Counted from the stretch's first letter, positions 8,558-17,582 are shown. The stretch: 64,000 nucleotides of DNA from Alistipes sp. (GCA_022782405.1 JALFNK010000010.1:62001-126000); one strand, 5' to 3'. Notes: generated by a model from the letters alone, not told the origin. Made by a program: numbers and translations.

Positions 8558-8818
8558 TCAGGGTACGGGGTCGTAGCCGCTGCCGCCCCAGGGATGGCAG
8601 CGCGCGAGGCGCTTCAGGGTGAGCCACGTCCCCTTCAGCGGGCCGTATTTGCGCAGCGCCTCGAGGGCGTATTGCGAACAGGTCGGCACGAAGCGGCACG
8701 AGGGGGGCGTGAAGGGCGAGATGCAGAGCTGGTAGAACCGCACCAGCAGGATCAGCGGCAGTGCGCAGAGCCGCTTACATACGCTCCACGATCGACTCCA
8801 GAATCCGGTGTACGGCAT
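8558..8818 (-). CDS. yidD: Membrane protein insertion efficiency factor YidD
   Basis: 86 residues with the family pattern: amphipathic N-terminal helix ([17 protein letters not shown]), [12 protein letters not shown], and C-terminal [13 protein letters not shown]. It assists YidC in inserting inner-membrane proteins. The start overlaps the end of rnpA by 44 bases, the common rnpA-yidD arrangement and a sign of translational coupling. Confidence 0.92.
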   Translation of the reverse strand: MPYTGFWSRSWSVCKRLCALPLILLVRFYQLCISPFTPPSCRFVPTCSQYALEALRKYGPLKGTWLTLKRLARCHPWGGSGYDPVP

Positions 8819-9146
8819 GGGCGATGGTTTTGTAGGGGAGCACCTCCTTCGACGAATAGATCAGCGCCACATCGAGGTTTACCGCGCCGCAGGCTTCGAG
8901 CAGCCCCTTCTGGAGGCGGTAGGCCTCCTTCGTGCGGCGCCGCAGCAGATTGCGTTTGTTGGCGCGTTTGTGGAACTTCTTGGGCACCGTGAAGAGCACC
9001 TCCACCGACGGTTCGCTGTCCGCCTCGGCGAACCAGACGTAACGGAAGGGGAAGATGAAACCGCTCTCGCCGCTCTCGAAGAGCCGGCGGACGGCTCCGA
9101 GCGAACGGAGCCGCTCCTTGCGGGGAAGCGAGCGGTCGGTCGTCAT
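8775..9146 (-). CDS. rnpA: Ribonuclease P protein component
   Basis: 123 residues. Basic RNA-binding protein that helps the RNase P RNA trim tRNA 5' leaders. The signature RNR-like segment reads [18 protein letters not shown] (~60-77), preceded by [11 protein letters not shown]. It follows hemD by 10 bases and overlaps yidD. In many bacteria rnpA sits next to rpmH and dnaA; neither is here. Confidence 0.92.
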   Translation of the reverse strand: MTTDRSLPRKERLRSLGAVRRLFESGESGFIFPFRYVWFAEADSEPSVEVLFTVPKKFHKRANKRNLLRRRTKEAYRLQKGLLEACGAVNLDVALIYSSKEVLPYKTIAHAVHRILESIVERM

Positions 9147-9156
9147 GACGGCGGCG

Positions 9157-10026
9157 TTATTTGCGGGGCTCCGATCCCGTGCCGGGACGGCGCACGCGGC
9201 TTTTCTTGGTGAGCTTGTGCTGCTGGCTGCGGATGAACTCCTCCTTGCGCGTATCCGTAACGAGGGCCACGGGGGCGATCTCTTCGCCGGCTGCGGCCTT
9301 GCGGATGTAGATGTCCAGGGCCTTGGCCATCGAGGGGGCCTCGCTCGTCGGGGCGTTGGCCAGTACCGTGATCCCGGCGTCGAGCGCTGCGCGCAGCGTC
9401 CCTTCGCCGAAGACGGCGATGGCCGGAAGGTGCTCCGTGCCGAACTTCTCGACGAGCGTCCGGATGTCCGTCGGCGAGTAGAGCGCCAGCACGTCGTAGT
9501 CGGCCAGCACCACGTCGTCGAGGTCTCCCGGCACCGTGCGTGCCAGAATCACGGGATCCACCGGCAGCTTGAGCTTGGCCAGCGTCTCCGGCAGCTCGGG
9601 CTTGTGCGGCTCGCTCAGGGCCAGCAGGAACTTCTCCTCCTTGTGCTTGATGATCAGCTCCACGAGCGAGGTGAACGACCCGTCGGCAAAGGAGATCTTA
9701 CGCTTGCGGTAGACGATGTATTTCTGCAGATAGAGCGCCACGGCCTCCGTCTGGCAGATGTATTTCATGGTTTCGGGCACGGTGATGCGCGCCTCCTCGC
9801 AGATATGGAAAAAACTGTCCACCGTAGTCCGCGAGGTGAAGATCACGGCCGTGTGGTCGAGTATTTCGACTCGCTGGGCCCTGAACTCCTTGAGCGAGAC
9901 GCCGACGACCTTGATGAAGGGTTTGTAGGCGACCTCCACTTCGTATTTCCGGGATAGTTCGTAGAACGGAGACTTCTCGACGATTGCGGGTCTCGGCTGC
10001 GAAATGAGGATACTCTTGACTTTCAA
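9157..10026 (-). CDS. hemD: Uroporphyrinogen-III synthase
   Basis: 289 residues with the two-lobed HemD fold: N-terminal KSILISQPRP and a central FTSRTTVDSFF; the C-terminal lobe has LALYSPTDIRTLVE and IAVFGEGTLRAALDAG (the family GxxTAxAAxxxG-like segment). It closes hydroxymethylbilane to uroporphyrinogen III for haem and sirohaem. A lysine/arginine-rich tail follows the domain. It lies 34 bases after the DUF4271 gene and 10 before rnpA. HemD proteins diverge strongly, so the call rests on length and these motifs. Confidence 0.85.
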   Translation of the reverse strand: MKVKSILISQPRPAIVEKSPFYELSRKYEVEVAYKPFIKVVGVSLKEFRAQRVEILDHTAVIFTSRTTVDSFFHICEEARITVPETMKYICQTEAVALYLQKYIVYRKRKISFADGSFTSLVELIIKHKEEKFLLALSEPHKPELPETLAKLKLPVDPVILARTVPGDLDDVVLADYDVLALYSPTDIRTLVEKFGTEHLPAIAVFGEGTLRAALDAGITVLANAPTSEAPSMAKALDIYIRKAAAGEEIAPVALVTDTRKEEFIRSQQHKLTKKSRVRRPGTGSEPRK

Positions 10027-10060
10027 TGACGGATCGGTTTAGTTTGTAGCTTGCGGGAAA

Positions 10061-11110
10061 TCATCTCACCAGAAGCAGCCACAGGAGACTGAACGGGAAT
10101 ATTTCCACGGTGCAAAGGTACAAAAACCAATTCAAAATCGAAATTTTTTTAGAAATAAACAGATTCAGCGACTCCCGGAGGTACAAAACGGCCGCAACGG
10201 CTAATTCGATGGTTATGACGAGGAACCAGACATCGCCCGAATTCCGCGGACAGAGCGCGAAGAGCAGGAGTACGGGTGCGGTCAGGAGCACCGTGAGCGC
10301 AAACCAGCTGCGGCGCAGCAGAAGCAGCCGCGAGATGAACGGCTGCGAGACGGTGAGGGCTCCGATCGTTCGCAGCAGGAGCGCCTGCAGCAGGACGATC
10401 AGCGTGCAGGCGAGCGTCGCCAGCAGGCTCAGGGCGATCACGGCGCCGTGCGGGAGGCTTCGGGAGATGAGGTGCGGCAGCAGCATGTCGCCGTACTTCA
10501 CGGCGACGATGCCCAGGAACAGCATCCCGATGGCTGCCACGATATGCAGGAAGCGCGTGAATCCGCTGTTGCCGGGGTCCTCCGTCAGCCGCTGCCGCGA
10601 GGAGCTCTCGCGCGAAAGGTTGCCGAAAAGCATCCGGATGTCGCCGATATTGCGGTAGAGCAGGAGCGCATACATCGCGGCAAGCAGGAGGACGAAACTC
10701 TGGAATACGGCGTTCTCCGTGAGCGAGGCCCTGTCGGGGCTCTGCAGCTTCGCCGGGACGACGGCCACCGATTCCCGGCCGAAGACCGCCACGTCGGTCG
10801 TGTCGCGCCACGGCCCGCTCCGGTCCGGCTCCTGCGGCGTTATGAAGAGAATCTCCGTAAGGGTCCTGTCGGCCGAAAAGGGGTCCTCGATGCCCGCGGC
10901 AACAGAATCCGCGGCAACAGAATCCGCGGCGAGGATATTCGCCGCGGCGGGATGTCCCGTGCCGCGTGCCGGTTGCGCCGCGACGGTATGCTGCGCCGTG
11001 TCCGGACGTGTCGGGGCGGTCGTCGCGGCAGGGGCGGCTGTCGCGGCTGTCGCGGCAGGGGCGGCGGAAAGGGCCGCCGATGCGGCGTATCTCTCTCCGG
11101 CAGGGATCAT
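10061..11110 (-). CDS. DUF4271 membrane protein
   Basis: 349 residues; start ATG at 11110 overlaps the stop of the histidine kinase in an ATGA. The N-terminal ~130 residues are low-complexity, rich in Ala, Thr and Pro with a short repeat (AADSVAADSVAA). The C-terminal ~215 residues carry five or six membrane helices and match the Bacteroidetes DUF4271 family, commonly found next to hemD as here. Its function is not known. A longer frame to 11419 is a shadow across the kinase gene. Confidence 0.8.
   Translation of the reverse strand: MIPAGERYAASAALSAAPAATAATAAPAATTAPTRPDTAQHTVAAQPARGTGHPAAANILAADSVAADSVAAGIEDPFSADRTLTEILFITPQEPDRSGPWRDTTDVAVFGRESVAVVPAKLQSPDRASLTENAVFQSFVLLLAAMYALLLYRNIGDIRMLFGNLSRESSSRQRLTEDPGNSGFTRFLHIVAAIGMLFLGIVAVKYGDMLLPHLISRSLPHGAVIALSLLATLACTLIVLLQALLLRTIGALTVSQPFISRLLLLRRSWFALTVLLTAPVLLLFALCPRNSGDVWFLVITIELAVAAVLYLRESLNLFISKKISILNWFLYLCTVEIFPFSLLWLLLVR
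10113..10120 (-). promoter_or_regulatory. Possible internal -7 element for hemD-rnpA-yidD
   Basis: TACCTTTG on the minus strand (TAnnTTTG) inside the 3' end of the DUF4271 gene, 87 bases before hemD. It could give hemD and rnpA expression independent of the upstream genes. Confidence 0.35.
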
Positions 11111-12294
11111 GCGAAGCTGCGTTTGAGGGTGATGCGGAAGGTCGTGCCCTTGCCCGGCTCGGAGTCGATGACGGCGATCTTGCCCTGGTGGTACTCCTCG
11201 ATGACGCGGCGCGAGAGCGAGAGCCCGAGGCCCCAGCCGCGCGTCTTGGTCGTGAAGCCCGGTTCGAAGATCAGTTTCCAGTTGCTCTTGGGGATGCCCT
11301 TGCCCGTATCCTTGACATCGACCATCACATGCTGCTCGTCCGAGGAGATGCGCACGTCGATGGCCCCGTGGCCCTGGAGGGCGTCGAGGGCGTTTTTCAG
11401 CAGGTTCTCGACGACCCATTCGAAGAGGGCCGCGTTGATGTTCGCCTGCACGGGGGCGATGGCCAGGCCGTTGTAGTCGAGCGTAACGTTGCGCGGGATG
11501 CGCTTGCGGAAGTACATCACCGATTCGCCCACGACCTCGTTGATGTTGGCCGGCGTGAGCGGCGTCTCGGAGCCGATCTTCGAGAAGCGGTCCACGATCT
11601 TCATCAGGTGCGCCAGGTCCTTCTGCATCTCATCGACGGCCGTCTGGTCCACATCCTGCGAACGCAGGTACTCGATCCATCCGAGCAGCGACGAGGTCGG
11701 CGTGCCCAGCTGGTGGGCGGTCTCCTTCGCAAGGCCGATCCAGACGCGGTTCTGCTCGTCGTGCTTCGACGAGCGGAAGGCGACGAAGCCCAGCGCCACG
11801 AAGGCCGTGATGACGAGAATCTGGATGTAGGGGAAGTAGTAGAGCGACTTGAGCAGCGCCGAGCGGCCGTAGAAGATGATGTGGTAGTGCTCGGCCGACC
11901 AGAGGACCTTCACCGGAATGGGGGTGTTCTCCTCGGTGAAGCGGTCGATCTGCTTGCGCAGCCGCCCCGGGTGTTCGATGATCTTCTCGGGAATCAGGTG
12001 CGAGTGGAGCACCTTGAGGTTTTCGTCGGTGATGATGAAGGGGATGTTGTTGCCCGTGGACATGATATCCGAGACGAGCGGGTCCTGGAAGGGGACGCCG
12101 CCGCCGAGCACGTCGCGGTTGATGCGCTCCATGGCATGGGCCCAGAGCACCACGTCGTGCTGCTCCTTCTCGCGGAGCTTGCGCGCCATGTTGTTCGTGT
12201 AGAGCAGCGACACGGCACCGAGCGAGATGCCCACGATGATCACCACCACGCGGTTGCGGAACGAAAACAGATTGCGACGCACTTTGAACTTCAT
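11107..12294 (-). CDS. Sensor histidine kinase
   Basis: 395 residues. Membrane helix ~15-34, an extracytoplasmic sensor (~35-150) with no recognisable fold name, second helix ~152-173, then HisKA with phospho-acceptor His194 in LAKETAHQLGTPTSSLLGW and an HATPase domain with N-box ENLLKNALDAL, G1 DVKDTGKGIP and G2 GWGLGLSLSRR. It autophosphorylates in response to an unknown signal. No response regulator is adjacent, so it is an orphan kinase. Start chosen 36 bases downstream of the S41 protease stop; the stop overlaps DUF4271. Confidence 0.92.
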   Translation of the reverse strand: MKFKVRRNLFSFRNRVVVIIVGISLGAVSLLYTNNMARKLREKEQHDVVLWAHAMERINRDVLGGGVPFQDPLVSDIMSTGNNIPFIITDENLKVLHSHLIPEKIIEHPGRLRKQIDRFTEENTPIPVKVLWSAEHYHIIFYGRSALLKSLYYFPYIQILVITAFVALGFVAFRSSKHDEQNRVWIGLAKETAHQLGTPTSSLLGWIEYLRSQDVDQTAVDEMQKDLAHLMKIVDRFSKIGSETPLTPANINEVVGESVMYFRKRIPRNVTLDYNGLAIAPVQANINAALFEWVVENLLKNALDALQGHGAIDVRISSDEQHVMVDVKDTGKGIPKSNWKLIFEPGFTTKTRGWGLGLSLSRRVIEEYHQGKIAVIDSEPGKGTTFRITLKRSFA

Positions 12295-12330
12295 CTTCCG
12301 AAAGGTTTGCGGACCGGGGAGCCGCCCCGG

Positions 12331-13995
12331 CTATTTTTTCTCCGTGTCCTGCTCCGTGGAGATGCGCAGGTACTCCTCCGGCGAGCGGAGCACCCGGACG
12401 GCTTCGGCCACGTCGCCGTCGCCGTCGAGCGAGTGTTCGATGACTCCGGCCTGGTAGCCGTGGCGCAGCACGATGTCGCCGTTGATCGCCTCGACGATCT
12501 GTTCGCGGTAGGTCTCCAGGTTGGTCTGCGTATCGTCGCGCAGCTCCTGCTCGACCCGCTCGAACTGTGCGCGCAACTCCTCGAAGCGGTCGTCTTCGGC
12601 GGCCTTCTTGAGCACCTTGAGCGCCCGGCGCGTATCCGATTCGTAGGGTACCTGCTTGTCCTTCATGAAGGCCACGAAGTCGGCATAGTCGGCATCGGTG
12701 ATCGAGAAGCTCCGCAGGTCGATCTGCTGCCCGGGGTGGCGGCGCGTATAGTCGTCGCCGAAGTCCTCGATGAAGCCCATGGCGTAGAGCGTCGCCGCGA
12801 AGCGCGAGATGTACTCCGGTTCGGTGCGGATGTCGGGCATGATGCCGCCGCCGTCATAGACCTTGCGGCCGGCGCGCGTGGTGAACTCCGAGATGAGCGA
12901 GTCGGGCACCGAATGCACGCTGCCCTGCTGCGAATGCGAGTAGTCGATGGCCTGGATGCAGCGTCCCGAGGGGATGTAGTATTTGGCCGTGGTGAGCTTG
13001 AGCATCGTGTTGTAGCCCAGCGGGCGCGTGGTCTGCACGAGTCCCTTGCCGTAGCTCCGCTGGCCGATGAGCACCGCGCGGTCGAGGTCCTGGAGCGCTC
13101 CGGCGACGATCTCCGACGAGGAGGCCGTATTGCCGTTCACCAGCACCGCGAGGGGCACGTCCGCGAGGATCGGTTCCGATTCGGTGCGGTAGTCCTTCTG
13201 TTCGTTGCGGCCCTTCGTCGTGAGCACCACGGTGCCTTTGGGTACGAACATCGAGAGGATCTTCACGGCCTCCTGCATGATGCCGCCGCCGTTCGAGCGG
13301 TAGTCGAGAATCAGCCCCCGCAGCTCGCCCTCGGCGCGCAGCCGCTCGATGGCCGCCCGCAGCTCCTCGTAGCACCCTTCGGTGAAGTCGCTGTGGCGGA
13401 TGTAGCCGATGCCGTCGGCCGCCCACCCGGCGTAGGGCACCCCGGGAATCGAGATGCGCTCGCGGCGCAGCGTAACGGTCTGCTGCGTGCTGTCGAGGTG
13501 CAGGACCGTAACCTTCACGCGGCTGCCCGGCTCGCCCTTGAGGCGGGCCGAGACCTGCTCGGTCGTGAATCCCCGGGCCGACTCGCCGTCGATCGAGAGG
13601 ATGCGGTCGCCGATCTTCAGCCCCGCGCGGTCGGAGGGGGTGCCTGCGTAGGGTTGCGAGATCTTGACCCAGTCGCCCGTCTGGCGGATGAGGGCCCCCA
13701 CGCCGCCGTATTTGCCCGTGGTGAGCAGTTCGAAGTCGGACATCCCCTCTTCGGAGAAGAATTCCGTGTAGGGGTCCAGGTCGCTGACCATGCCGGCGGC
13801 GGCCCCCTCCATCAGGCGGTCCGGGTCGATCGGATCGACATAGCCCAGCGAGAGCTCACGCATCATGTTGACCGTGATCTCCATCGTGCGGCCCAGTCCG
13901 AAGTCGTTGTTGCGGGCGAAAACCGCCGCGGCAACCACGGCGACCGCCCCCAGGACGAAGGCCGGAAAACGGTATTTGTTATGCTTCCCTGTCAT
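12331..13995 (-). CDS. S41-family C-terminal processing protease (CtpA-like)
   Basis: 554 residues. N-terminal membrane anchor or signal (~10-28), a PDZ domain (~95-175, with AGLKIGDRILSIDGE), and the S41 catalytic core. The catalytic Ser lies in NGNTASSSEIVAGAL and the catalytic Lys in SYGKGLVQ. A C-terminal extension (~420-554) is acidic and helical. Such periplasmic proteases trim or degrade envelope proteins from the C-terminus. The gene overlaps the upstream membrane-protein gene by 17 bases, so it is translationally coupled. Confidence 0.93.
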   Translation of the reverse strand: MTGKHNKYRFPAFVLGAVAVVAAAVFARNNDFGLGRTMEITVNMMRELSLGYVDPIDPDRLMEGAAAGMVSDLDPYTEFFSEEGMSDFELLTTGKYGGVGALIRQTGDWVKISQPYAGTPSDRAGLKIGDRILSIDGESARGFTTEQVSARLKGEPGSRVKVTVLHLDSTQQTVTLRRERISIPGVPYAGWAADGIGYIRHSDFTEGCYEELRAAIERLRAEGELRGLILDYRSNGGGIMQEAVKILSMFVPKGTVVLTTKGRNEQKDYRTESEPILADVPLAVLVNGNTASSSEIVAGALQDLDRAVLIGQRSYGKGLVQTTRPLGYNTMLKLTTAKYYIPSGRCIQAIDYSHSQQGSVHSVPDSLISEFTTRAGRKVYDGGGIMPDIRTEPEYISRFAATLYAMGFIEDFGDDYTRRHPGQQIDLRSFSITDADYADFVAFMKDKQVPYESDTRRALKVLKKAAEDDRFEELRAQFERVEQELRDDTQTNLETYREQIVEAINGDIVLRHGYQAGVIEHSLDGDGDVAEAVRVLRSPEEYLRISTEQDTEKK

Positions 13996-14461
13996 ATTGT
14001 TTCATGCGAATGTACGAATCCAGACGATACTCGACGCGCGCCACGCCGCGGCGGATGCCCTCGATGAGGATCCACTGCCCGTACTGCGAGACGAGGATCT
14101 CGTCCTCGAAGAGCAGCAGCAGGCGGTGCAGCGGGCCCCTGGCCCGGAACCGCATCACGCCCTCCTCCTCGCCGGCAAGCTCGAAGCCCGCCGAACGGAA
14201 GGCGTTGAGGATCTGCTCGCGGTGCTCCTCGACGTCGCCCTCGATGCGGCGGGTGATGAAGCCGAACTTCGGATAGAAGGCCGCAAGCAGGACGATGACC
14301 GCCGGGAGCAGCATGCCCCGCGGGGAGTGGAACATGACGTAGAGGGTCTCTCTGAGCGAGAGCGCCGCCATGCCGGTCATCAGGTTGAGCGCCATGATCG
14401 CCGCACAAAGAACGCACAGGGCGACGAAATATTTTGAGGCACGGATCAGATAACGTTTCAT
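13979..14461 (-). CDS. Small membrane protein of unknown function
   Basis: 160 residues with two membrane helices (~12-34 and ~47-64) and a soluble C-terminal half rich in charged residues, ending REA. I do not recognise the family. It begins a compact minus-strand operon and overlaps the S41 protease start, so a shared role in envelope protein turnover is possible but unproven. Confidence 0.75.
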   Translation of the reverse strand: MKRYLIRASKYFVALCVLCAAIMALNLMTGMAALSLRETLYVMFHSPRGMLLPAVIVLLAAFYPKFGFITRRIEGDVEEHREQILNAFRSAGFELAGEEEGVMRFRARGPLHRLLLLFEDEILVSQYGQWILIEGIRRGVARVEYRLDSYIRMKQYDREA

Positions 14462-14520
14462 ATCTTCGGATTTTTCGGGTTTTCCAACAAAATTTCAGCT
14501 CTGCGCCGGGGCGTTCGGCT

Positions 14521-14648
14521 GTTCGGCCGTTCCGGTTGTTCGGCCGTTTCGGGGCCTCGGCCGTCCCGGTTGTCCCGGGTTCCCGGCCGTTCCGGTTGTC
14601 CCGGGTTTCCGGCCGTTCCGGTTGTTCGGCCGTTCCGGGTTCTGCCGG
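14521..14648. repeat. Degenerate GC-rich tandem repeats
   Basis: Five blocks built on GTTCGGCCGTTCCGGTT (17 bases): 14521-14537, a double-length variant 14538-14571, two 26-base versions starting GTCCCGGGTT (14572-14597, 14598-14623, one base different), and a partial 14624-14648. They lie directly downstream of ispH. They open a spurious reading frame rich in Arg, Pro and Gly but code for nothing convincing. Confidence 0.85.
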
Positions 14649-14661
14649 CCCGTGGCGGTCG

Positions 14662-15528
14662 TCAGCCCCGGCCGAGTGCCTCGACCGCCTCGGCAACGCG
14701 CTGCATGAGCCACTTGGGCGTGGAGGTCGCACCGCAGATGCCCACCGAGGCGGCCCCTTCGAGCCATGTGGGGTCGATCTCCGCGGCCTCCTCGATGTTG
14801 TATGTCCGGGGGTTGGCCCGGCGGCACACCTCGAAGAGCACCTTGCCGTTCGAGGATTTGCGCCCGCAGACGAAGAGCACCGCGTCGAAGCGGGCGGCGA
14901 ACTGTGCGAGGTGCTCCTCGCGGCCCGAGACCTGGCGGCAGATCGTGTCGTCGAGGCGCACCTGCGCGGGATCGGCCGCGCGGCGCTTCATCTCGGCCCC
15001 CAGCCGCTCGAAGAGGGCGATGCTCTGCGTGGTCTGCGAGAGGAAGTGGATCGGGCGCGTGAAGTCGATCTGCGCGAGGTCCTCGGCGCGCTCGATGACG
15101 ATCGTCGGCTCGGCAACCTGCCCCGTGAGGCCCACGACTTCGGCGTGGCCCCGTTTGCCGAGGATCACGACCTGCCCGCCGACGGCCCGCATCGCGGCGT
15201 GGGCCTCCTGAACGCGGCGCTGCAGGCGCGCCACGACCGGACAGGTGGCGTCGATGAGCGTGATGCCCAGCCGCCGCGCCGCGGCATAGGTTGTAGGCGG
15301 CTCGCCGTGGGCGCGGATGAAGAGGCGGCAGCCCGCCAGGCGGGGCATGTCGTCGTGCGTTACGGTCCGCAGTCCCAGCGTCTCGAGGCGCTGCACCTCG
15401 ACGCGGTTGTGGACGATGTCGCCCAGCGAATAGACCGTACCGCCCTCGCCGAGGGCCTTCTCGGCCTCGGAGATCGCCCGGACTACGCCGAAGCAGAATC
15501 CCGATCGCTCGTCGATCTCTACGCGCAT
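14662..15528 (-). CDS. ispH: 4-hydroxy-3-methylbut-2-enyl diphosphate reductase
   Basis: 288 residues. Final enzyme of the MEP isoprenoid pathway; an iron-sulfur protein that makes IPP and DMAPP. The three cluster cysteines are visible: C12 in GFCFGV, C96 in DATCPVV, and one in GICGATSTPKWL near 265. The catalytic motif RAHGEPP is also present. It is the last gene of the operon with cmk and the LysE-type gene, 33 bases after cmk. Confidence 0.95.
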   Translation of the reverse strand: MRVEIDERSGFCFGVVRAISEAEKALGEGGTVYSLGDIVHNRVEVQRLETLGLRTVTHDDMPRLAGCRLFIRAHGEPPTTYAAARRLGITLIDATCPVVARLQRRVQEAHAAMRAVGGQVVILGKRGHAEVVGLTGQVAEPTIVIERAEDLAQIDFTRPIHFLSQTTQSIALFERLGAEMKRRAADPAQVRLDDTICRQVSGREEHLAQFAARFDAVLFVCGRKSSNGKVLFEVCRRANPRTYNIEEAAEIDPTWLEGAASVGICGATSTPKWLMQRVAEAVEALGRG

Positions 15529-15561
15529 GGCTCTGTCGTGTGTTTGTGCGGTTGCGGCCCT

Positions 15562-16269
15562 CTACCGTGCGGCGAGGACCCGTTCGTATTCGCGGAGGAA
15601 CCAGGTCATCTGCTCCTCGACGCTCATGTGGCTGTTGTCCAGGACGATGGCATCTTCGGCCTGCCGCAGGGGCGATACCGCGCGGCTCATGTCGGCACGG
15701 TCGCGCTCGCGGACGTTGCGCTCGATCTCCTCGAGCGACACCGCGTCGCCCTTGGCGCGCAGTTCGTCGTAGCGGCGGCGTGCCCGCACGGCGGGGTCGG
15801 CCGTCATGAAGATCTTGAGCTCGGCGTCGGGGAAGACCACCGTGCCGATGTCGCGGCCGTCCATGACCACGCCCCGGCGGCGGCCCATCTCCTGCTGCAT
15901 GGCCACCAGCTTGCGGCGCACCTCGGGGATGGCGCTCACGCGGCTCACGCAGTTCGAAACCTCGATCGTGCGGATCCGCCCCTCGGCCAGGTCGCCATTG
16001 ACGTAGATGTCGCTGGCGCCCCGCTCGGGATTGAAGCGGAAGGTGATCGCGATCTCGCCCAGAAGCCGCACCACGGCCTCCTCATCGACGATGCCCGAAC
16101 GGATGGCCCCGTGGTCGAGGGCGTAGAGCGTTACGGCGCGGTACATGGCGCCCGTGTCGATGAAGATGTAGCCCAGGCGTGCGGCGATGGCCTTGGCGAA
16201 GGTGCTCTTGCCGCACGACGAGAAGCCGTCGATGGCGATTATGATCTTTTTCGAGTTAGTGTCCGACAT
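15562..16269 (-). CDS. cmk: Cytidylate kinase
   Basis: 235 residues. Phosphorylates CMP and dCMP with ATP. P-loop GFSSCGKSTFAK (~15-26), then FIDTGAMYRAVTL, the CMP-binding VSAIPEVRRKLVAMQ, and MDGRDIGTVVFPDAELK. Its start overlaps the end of the LysE-type gene by 14 bases, so it is coupled to it; ispH follows. Confidence 0.95.
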   Translation of the reverse strand: MSDTNSKKIIIAIDGFSSCGKSTFAKAIAARLGYIFIDTGAMYRAVTLYALDHGAIRSGIVDEEAVVRLLGEIAITFRFNPERGASDIYVNGDLAEGRIRTIEVSNCVSRVSAIPEVRRKLVAMQQEMGRRRGVVMDGRDIGTVVFPDAELKIFMTADPAVRARRRYDELRAKGDAVSLEEIERNVRERDRADMSRAVSPLRQAEDAIVLDNSHMSVEEQMTWFLREYERVLAAR

Positions 16270-16933
16270 TGGGGAAGATGGAAAAAAAGGTGGATAATAT
16301 GGTGTAGATGCCGAGGATGCCGATCACAAGCCCCGCGACATGGTTGATCGTCAGCATGTGGCGCGGGCGGAAGCGGCGGCGGAAGAGGCTGATGACCGAA
16401 GCCAGCAGGGTCCACCAGACCGAGGCCCCGGCGAAGAAGCCGGCAATGACGAACACCGCGCGCACGAAGCCGCCGATGCCCGTTCCGGCCACCTCGCCGC
16501 TCGAGATCTTGAAGACGGCGAAGAAGGCGAGAATGTAGGGGATGACCATGATGAAGTTGGCGATCGTCAGCCCGAAGATCGAGGCGAAGTCCTGCCACAG
16601 GGAGCTCTTTCCGGCGCGGTTGCGGCGGATTTGCGGCACGGGATTCTGCGTGAAGATGTAGACGCCGACGATCACCACGAAGATGCCGCCGATGACGCGC
16701 AGCAGCGTGTTGTACTGCTCGATCTGCGTCTGGAGCATCGAGTAGAAGAAGAGGGCCGCCATGGCCATGAACGTATCGGCGCAGGCCACGCCGATGCCCG
16801 AGACGATGCCCGAGCGCCGGCTCTTCGAGAGCGTCCGCTGGATGCAGAGCACCGCCACGGGGCCGACCGTGATCGACGCCGCGACACCCACGCAGAACCC
16901 GCGGATGAGGTCGTTCAGAATTCCGAGTGTCAT
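16256..16933 (-). CDS. LysE/RhtB-family amino-acid exporter-like protein
   Basis: About 225 residues with six predicted membrane helices and the N-terminal pattern of the family (RGFCVGVAASITVGPVAVLC). The ATG at 16933 (MTLGILND) is preferred over 16993 because the longer form would include the promoter. LysE-type carriers export amino acids or small amines; the substrate is not predictable. It heads an operon with cmk and ispH. Confidence 0.85.
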   Translation of the reverse strand: MTLGILNDLIRGFCVGVAASITVGPVAVLCIQRTLSKSRRSGIVSGIGVACADTFMAMAALFFYSMLQTQIEQYNTLLRVIGGIFVVIVGVYIFTQNPVPQIRRNRAGKSSLWQDFASIFGLTIANFIMVIPYILAFFAVFKISSGEVAGTGIGGFVRAVFVIAGFFAGASVWWTLLASVISLFRRRFRPRHMLTINHVAGLVIGILGIYTILSTFFSIFPNVGH

Positions 16934-16962
16934 GAATGTTCGTCCAATCGGTTTTTCGCGAA

Positions 16963-16994
16963 CAAAGATAATACAACCCGTGCGCAGAAACAAA
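16963..16994 (-). promoter_or_regulatory. Promoter of the LysE-type gene, cmk and ispH operon
   Basis: Minus strand: -33 TTTG (16991-16994) and -7 TATCTTTG (16963-16970) separated by exactly 20 bases, an ideal Bacteroidetes promoter, about 30 bases before the start at 16933. Confidence 0.8.
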
Positions 16995-17224
16995 TTTTTG
17001 TTTTTCGGGCGGCAGTCGGCGGATGCGGTCGGGCGAGGGGTATGGAGGGCGACCGGCTGCGTGCGGCCGTGCGGGAGGTGGTCCGCCGGGTGCGGCCGGG
17101 CAAAATGCGGCCCGTGTTCCGATCGGTCCGCAAGGGGTGCCCGTTCCGTCGCGGGGGTGCGATTTGTTGATAAAATATCGAAAACTTTGCCCCGGGGCGG
17201 GGCATAGCGGATTCCGAAAGACCC
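16995..17224. other. Gene-free spacer
   Basis: Divergent spacer between the LysE-type gene and the DUF3467 gene. Apart from the promoters at each end it is GC-rich with no convincing reading frame, RNA gene or repeat. Confidence 0.6.
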
Positions 17225-17232
17225 TATTTTTG
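17225..17232 (+). promoter_or_regulatory. Probable -7 promoter element of the DUF3467 gene
   Basis: TATTTTTG, a TAnnTTTG match, 17 bases before the ATG at 17250. Confidence 0.6.
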
Positions 17233-17249
17233 TAAAAACAACGTTTGCT

Positions 17250-17555
17250 ATGGCAGAGACGACCCCTTTCGGAATCGACCTCGAGTTGGATGAGACCGTG
17301 GCCCAGGGCCACTACTCGAATCTGGCGATCATTTCGCACTCCTCGTCGGAATTTATCCTCGACTTCGCGGCGGTGCTTCCGGGCGTGCAGAAGGCGCGTG
17401 TGAAGAGCCGCATCATCCTCACGCCCGAGCATGCGAAACGGCTGCTGCGGTCGTTGCAGGAGAATATCGTGCGCTACGAGAGCAGCATGGGCAAGATCGA
17501 GATTCCCGTACCTTCGGGAACGCCCGATTCGGGCCCCAAGATGGGGCAGGCATAA
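17250..17555 (+). CDS. DUF3467 protein
   Basis: 101 residues, small soluble protein. The DUF3467 pattern is seen in GHYSNLAIISHSSSEFILDFA and in ILTPEHAKRLLRSLQENI near the middle. The family is widespread and small; its function is not established. Own promoter and strong terminator, so it is monocistronic. Confidence 0.85.
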   Translation: MAETTPFGIDLELDETVAQGHYSNLAIISHSSSEFILDFAAVLPGVQKARVKSRIILTPEHAKRLLRSLQENIVRYESSMGKIEIPVPSGTPDSGPKMGQA

Positions 17556-17582
17556 CGGACAGCCGGAGGAGACACAATCAAC

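Noticed and set aside
10966..14067. 1033-residue plus-strand reading frame
   Set aside because: It is the reverse-strand shadow of the histidine kinase and S41 protease genes: low-complexity, rich in Arg/Asp/Val/His, with no domain. High GC keeps the antisense frame open.
14521..14648. CRISPR array
   Set aside because: Units vary in length (17, 26 and 34 bases) and have no unique spacers or cas genes nearby.
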